DNA from: Gnetum montanum
Lineage: Eukaryota; Streptophyta; Gnetopsida; Gnetales; Gnetaceae
Direction: 5' to 3'
Assembly: GCA_015680685.1 (NCBI GenBank)
Contig: MNCI01028444.1
Span: 290,497 to 354,496, forward strand
Length of the DNA stretch: 64,000 nt
Part shown: positions 59,985 through 64,000 of the stretch, piece by piece
How positions within the stretch are numbered: position 1 is the stretch's first letter
How the letters are laid out: each line of letters starts with the position of its first letter
Translations under genes and position numbers: made by a program
Notes under the pieces: generated by a model
Databases searched by the model: none
Seen by the model: the letters and a program-made list of their open reading frames with translations, nothing else
Told to the model about the DNA's origin: nothing

Positions 59985-60630
59985 CGCTACGCTAGAGCTT
60001 GGTATGCTCGCTAAGGCCACTACACTACATAGAATGTAGGCAGTGCAGTAGACAAGTAGTGTAATGCAGTAGATAGTTTTGGGAACCACTACACTAACAG
60101 GGTTGCTACACTACATAGGATGCAGGTAGTGTAATGCAATAGATAGGTAGCGTAACACACTAAATATTTTGGGAACTGCTACATTGATAGGGTCACTACA
60201 CTACACAAGACATAGGCAGCATAACATAGTAGATAGGCAGCGTAACACAGTAGATAGTTTAGGAACTGCCACATTGACAGGGTCGCTATGCTACACAAAA
60301 CGTAGGTAGCGTAATGCAGTGGATAGGCAACATAGTACAGTAGATAGTTTGAGAACCGCTACACTGACAAGGTTGCTATCCTACATGGGACGCAGGTAGC
60401 GTAACATAGTAGATAGGCAAAGTAACACAGTAGATAGTTTAGGAACCACCACACTAACAAGGTCACTATGCTACATAGAATGCAGGTAGCGTAACATAGT
60501 GGATAGGTAGTGTAATACAGTAGACAATTTGAGAACCACTACACTGATAGGGTCACTATGCTACATGGGATGTAGGTAGTGTAACATAGTAAACAGGTAG
60601 TGTAATATAGTAAACAATTTGGGGCTTTTA
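59985..60630. repeat. Exact 90-bp tandem array in the leader of D
   Basis: The segment starting (G/A)GGAAC or GAGAACC recurs at 60081, 60171, 60261, 60351, 60441 and 60531, with GGGGCTTT at 60621: always 90 bp. Each unit has two TAGCGTAACACAGTAGATAG-like half-units and a CACTACACTGACAGGGTCGC part. It lies between the 5' LTR and gag. Units have diverged mainly by transitions and the frames contain stops, so it is probably noncoding. Confidence 0.9.
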
Positions 60631-60794
60631 TCCTATAGGGTTCTAGAGGAATCGTTGTGGCGACCAATCTACACCACCCGGTGCGTAGACAACCATAGGG
60701 GTGTTACGTCTATGCTAGCAGGCTAGTGGTGATAGGGTACAAATAGCATGAAGGATTATCCGTGACACACAGAATAGACACAGAGCTTCAGGCC

Positions 60795-60814
60795 TTCCTT
60801 CTAATGCCAAAAAT
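60795..60814 (-). promoter_or_regulatory. Possible primer-binding site of D
   Basis: The minus strand right after the 5' LTR reads ATTTTTGGCATTAGAAGGAA. A TGG at this place is expected for a tRNA 3' CCA complement. I do not assign the tRNA. Confidence 0.5.
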
Positions 60815-62313
60815 TGTGATGTCCAAAAACATTGGTGGCTGGAACACTGAGAGGTCATCAGGCACACAACTTAACCTCGAATCTGTGAGAGGGCAGTGTT
60901 GGAGAAAATAGAAATGGGGTGCCCTAAATGATCTTGTCAATCAAACAAGGACTTACGTGGTGTTAAAACAACCATGTGCAAGAAGAGTTTATACTACGTT
61001 ATGCACGGCCATCGGGTCCAGCTAAGTTAGAGTGTAGTAGGGTGTCCCGGCCTAAGAATAGTGACGTGAACATGCAAACATGTATGAAAAAAGTGAGAAA
61101 ATACAAGTGTTACGCTAAATGCCAAAGAGAAATGCAACAGAGTTTGAGAACAGTAGTACACTACCCTAAAAGAGGGAGCGTAGCTAATTCACAAAAGGAT
61201 ACACAATGTACAATAGGCGCAATGGGAGCGCAGTCATAGCCTCGATGGTGTTAGGCTATGAAATTTGGTGCTCACTGTGTTGGACTGTGCCTATCGGGTT
61301 GATAGCCACAGTGTACCATGTAATGTTCTACAGGGCTGCAATGGGGATGCAATGTATCGTGCAATATAGCTGTGCCTCTCTGTTGGTGTAGTGTGCTCTG
61401 GGTCTCATTCACCCACGGAGCTAAGTGCCAAGATGCCAAAGTGCCAAATGTCAAATGGAAGTACTAATTGCTTTACTAGTGAGAAATGAATGCCAACCCT
61501 CTTCCCCCTCCTTTTTCAAAAGAAGGCGTAGGGGTATTTATAGTGCTAGGGTTGGCCTAAAATGCGGATCAGGTGCCACATGGTAGTGTGGTGGGTGGGA
61601 CCACGCTTGTTCCATGTTACGTGTGGGACATGGGATGCTAGCTGCTATGTTGGACAAGGTGCTACGTTGTAGTAGACATGATGCTACGCTATGCAGCGTG
61701 ATAGGGTGCTACACTGCAGTAGACATAGGGTTAACCCAAAATGTGGATCAGGTGCCACATGGTAGTGCAGTGGGTGGGACCACGCTTGTTCCATGTTATG
61801 TGCGAGACATGGGACACAGGCTACTACGTTGGACAGGGTGGTATGCTACACAGTGTGACAGGGTGCTACACTACAGTAAACATGGTGCTACGCTACGCAG
61901 CGTGACAGGGTGCTACGCTAAGCTACGCTACGTAGCTTGACCAGGTGCTATGCTGCAGTAGACATGGTGCTACGCTGCGCTACGCTATGTAGCATGACCA
62001 GGTGCTATGCTGTAGTAGACATGGTGCTACGCTACACAGCGTTATAGGGTGCTACGCTACAGTAGACATGGTGGTACACAATGTAGTGTGACAGGGTGCT
62101 ATGCTGCAGTAAACATGGTACTATCTTACGCAGTGTAACATGTGAATATGCACAAAGTGCTAGCATTCTAACACTTAAATTTTTTTTGCAAATCTAATAG
62201 TTGGAGTTGACTACAATCAAGACTTGGAAAAAATATGGGCAAAGTGCCACCATTTTGACACTTAGCCATATTTGCAGTTGTGATGCCAAGACCCGAAATT
62301 GTGTGGTGTTTCA
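60815..62313 (-). repeat. Element D right LTR (5' LTR)
   Basis: It is paired with 53080-54588. It carries a similar 47-bp array (about 61650-62130) and, unlike the left LTR, a second copy of the GATCAGGTGCCACATGG segment. That 179-bp internal duplication starts near 61549 and 61727. Confidence 0.9.
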
Positions 62314-62318
62314 CCAGT

Positions 62319-62759
62319 ATTAATTTTTTTTTGTTTTAGAGGCTCAAGGATGAGAAGTTTTAAGCTTTTTTTTGCTATTTATTCTTTATCTTTGATTGAT
62401 TTACTCTTTTTAGAGTTTTTTCCTTTTCTTTATAAGAAATCCTTTAGTAAGAAGTGAAAGTCTATGAGGGCATTTTTGAATAAGGGCAATGCTTGATCCT
62501 TTTTCTACGTCAAAGGAAATGTTTTTTTAGGATTGGTTGTAAGGATAAAAACTTGAAAAGGCATTGTCAAAATTGTTGGGTTTCTTCTTTTGATTCTCTT
62601 TGATGATCTGATGTACTTTGAATTTTTAATATTATTATTCATTTTTGTGTGGTTTAACACCCTTCAATCCCCCTTATAAAGTTGTAATTGGACTATATAT
62701 CTTGGGGTGTACCTGTGTTTTAATTATCTTGGGTTCCAATAATGCCTACCTTTTCTACC
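62319..62759. other. Spacer between elements D and C
   Basis: AT-rich sequence with T-runs and no gene or transposon domain that I can recognise. Confidence 0.5.
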
Positions 62760-63654
62760 TAATGAAGTGTTTAGTTGATACGTTAACTGGGCCGCGTTAA
62801 TGGAGCCTTGTTGATGCAGCCACATTGACGTGACCCCATCGACGTATTTGTCCATGCGTTAACACGATCCCATTAATGTAGAGTTTGTTTCTTGCTATAA
62901 ATATGCGCACACCCACAACATTTATGGCATCTTTTTGAGTAGCTGTAGCCAAACTCTTGTAGTTTATTTCCATAAGGGTTAGAATATTTTCCAAGTGCCC
63001 ACAATAGGTGTGAGAAAGGTGTACAATTGTTTATTTGAGTGCTAATGTACCTGAGCCCATTGGCGTGACTGGCAATAAAGATGAGCTTTTTGAGCATTCC
63101 TTGCAGTAATTGGATTTAATCACTTAAGCATTTTAATAGTTTAATATTTCAATGCTTTAATAATTTTAGAAGCTTTTATTGTTATCACTTTATTATTATT
63201 TTCCTTCCATATCTATGAGAACCATAGGCATGACCATCTCGAACATATATCAAACACTTGGTAGCCTAGTGACGCTTAACGTTTTGTAACCCAGTAGTGG
63301 TTAGGGTATACTTAGAATGTGCACGGAAGATGGGATCAGTTGCTTATGCTAGGGAGAGTTAAACGATAGAGTAGAATAATTGTAATTTACACAACTTTCC
63401 ATTTCCTACAATTAAAGAATTGGACTTTAAAAGATAAAAGAGAAAACTAATAAAAATCATTTGTCTCAATCTCACTTAACCATTGCTTTAGAATATCACT
63501 AGTGAGGTTGGGAAGACAATGACCGTTCTAACTAAGGTTTTGCTAGCTAGAGTTTGGTGTATGCAAGTGCTTGCAATTTGCAAAATTCGACTGAGTCACG
63601 CGTGAACGCCTGTGATTTGTATGGTTGGGCGTAGGGGTACCTCACCGCTCATCA
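62760..63654 (+). repeat. Element C 5' LTR (same family as A)
   Basis: It starts TAATGAAGTG and ends CCGCTCATCA. Much of it is the reverse complement of the LTRs of A, including a TATAAATA at 62896-62903 and GTAGGGGTACCT near the end. The U3 start has GTTAAC and ATTGACG motifs where A has GTATAC. The second LTR would lie beyond the window. Confidence 0.85.
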
Positions 63655-63673
63655 TTGGCACCATTACTAGGGA
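63655..63673 (+). promoter_or_regulatory. Element C primer-binding site
   Basis: TTGGCACCATTACTAGGGA directly follows the LTR. It is the same site as in A and B with further transitions. Confidence 0.7.
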
Positions 63674-63819
63674 CTGTTAGTTTTACATGTGCTATTTAGT
63701 CTTAGTGATATCATCATTCACTTTGTTGGAACAGACCAAAAATATTGAAATCTACGCACACTAGGTAGTTCAAGTAAAAGAATAAGGCACACTAGTTGAG
63801 TTATTATCTAACATAAAAA

Positions 63820-64000
63820 ATGTCTTCTTCTCACAGGCGAGACAAATCCAACCCACCAGTGCCACAGGAGTGTCGAGTGGGATACGCACATCTAGACGAG
63901 TATATCCCTAATTTCACCTTTATCCTACATTAGGATGAGAACCTATGATGGCGGGACATGGAAGATAACATCATATTACCTCTTGATCGATTAGTTCCTA
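63820..64000 (+). pseudogene. Element C gag start, cut by the window edge
   Basis: ATG 63820 opens a frame (MSSSHRRDKSNPPVPQE) close to the gag start of A. A TAG at about 63931 and a TGA a few codons later replace conserved Gln and Trp codons, then WRDMEDNIILPLDR follows as in A and B. It continues past the edge. Confidence 0.75.

Larger units (their letters stand above)
53080..62313 (-). mobile_element. Element D: gag-pro-only Ty3/Gypsy-type LTR element
   Basis: It is 9.2 kb on the minus strand, with LTRs of 1509 and 1499 bp. Ends are TGTGATGTCC...GTGTTTCA on the plus strand, and the probable target duplication is CTAGT/CCAGT (one mismatch). A purine tract AAAGAGGGGCC (minus strand) adjoins the 3' (left) LTR. 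gag and an aspartic protease are present, but 54603-56440 holds no RT, RNase H or integrase that I can see. It is therefore nonautonomous, resembling the TR-GAG type described in plants. It could instead be an old deletion derivative. Confidence 0.85.

Noticed and set aside
59985-60630. Possible coding repeat because of the 90-bp period
   Set aside because: Stops such as TAG and TAA recur inside the units, and the array lies in the noncoding leader.

Overview
This is plant nuclear DNA. It has spliced protein-coding genes with canonical GT-AG introns and a large load of decayed, nested retrotransposons. The intron expansion, the several LINE lineages and the long Athila-like Ty3/Gypsy elements suggest a large-genome seed plant, most likely a gymnosperm. 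That assignment is an inference, not something the sequence proves. Coordinates 44340-44449 are an assembly gap of 110 N.

Only two genes look intact. The first is a complete ten-exon gene for the catalytic alpha subunit of protein kinase CK2 (2086-14624, plus strand, 333 codons). Its sixth intron is swollen to 6.3 kb by a decayed sense-oriented L1-type LINE. The second is a three-exon R2R3-MYB transcription factor (49538-51273, plus strand, 263 codons). It carries a bHLH-binding signature, the subgroup-4 C1 motif and a strong LxLxL (EAR-like) repressor motif.

The rest is mobile DNA. From left to right: (1) a PIF1-like helicase tail with a second partial copy at 1-716; (2) the CK2 gene with a LINE and a possible SINE in intron 6; (3) a minus-strand LINE (about 16.3-17.25 kb and 30.53-31.35 kb) split inside its reverse transcriptase by a 13.3-kb Athila-like element, A (17252-30525, minus strand, target duplication ATATC); (4) an RTE-like LINE scrap (31.4-31.6 kb); (5) a tandemly duplicated plus-strand LINE (33.37-48.10 kb), one copy carrying a tRNA-derived SINE and the other split inside its reverse transcriptase by element B (36192-45586, plus strand), an Athila-family relative that has lost RT, RNase H and integrase; (6) the MYB gene; (7) element D (53080-62313, minus strand), with 1.5-kb LTRs full of 47-bp repeats, gag and protease but no visible RT or integrase, and an exact 90-bp tandem array in its leader; (8) the 5' LTR and gag start of another Athila-like element, C, in the same family as A, running off the right edge.

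The nesting gives a relative history: LINEs inserted first, one was tandemly duplicated, and SINE and LTR elements then landed in the copies. Where a homologous codon can be compared, stops in these elements are C-to-T changes at CAA or CAG codons, as expected of long-methylated plant repeats. I found no rRNA or tRNA genes, CRISPR arrays or convincing new multi-gene system. The most unusual points are a Cys at the CK2 gatekeeper position, the palindrome-rich U3 blocks that differ between related LTR families, the SINE insertion with an in-window reference copy, and the gag-pro-only elements B and D.
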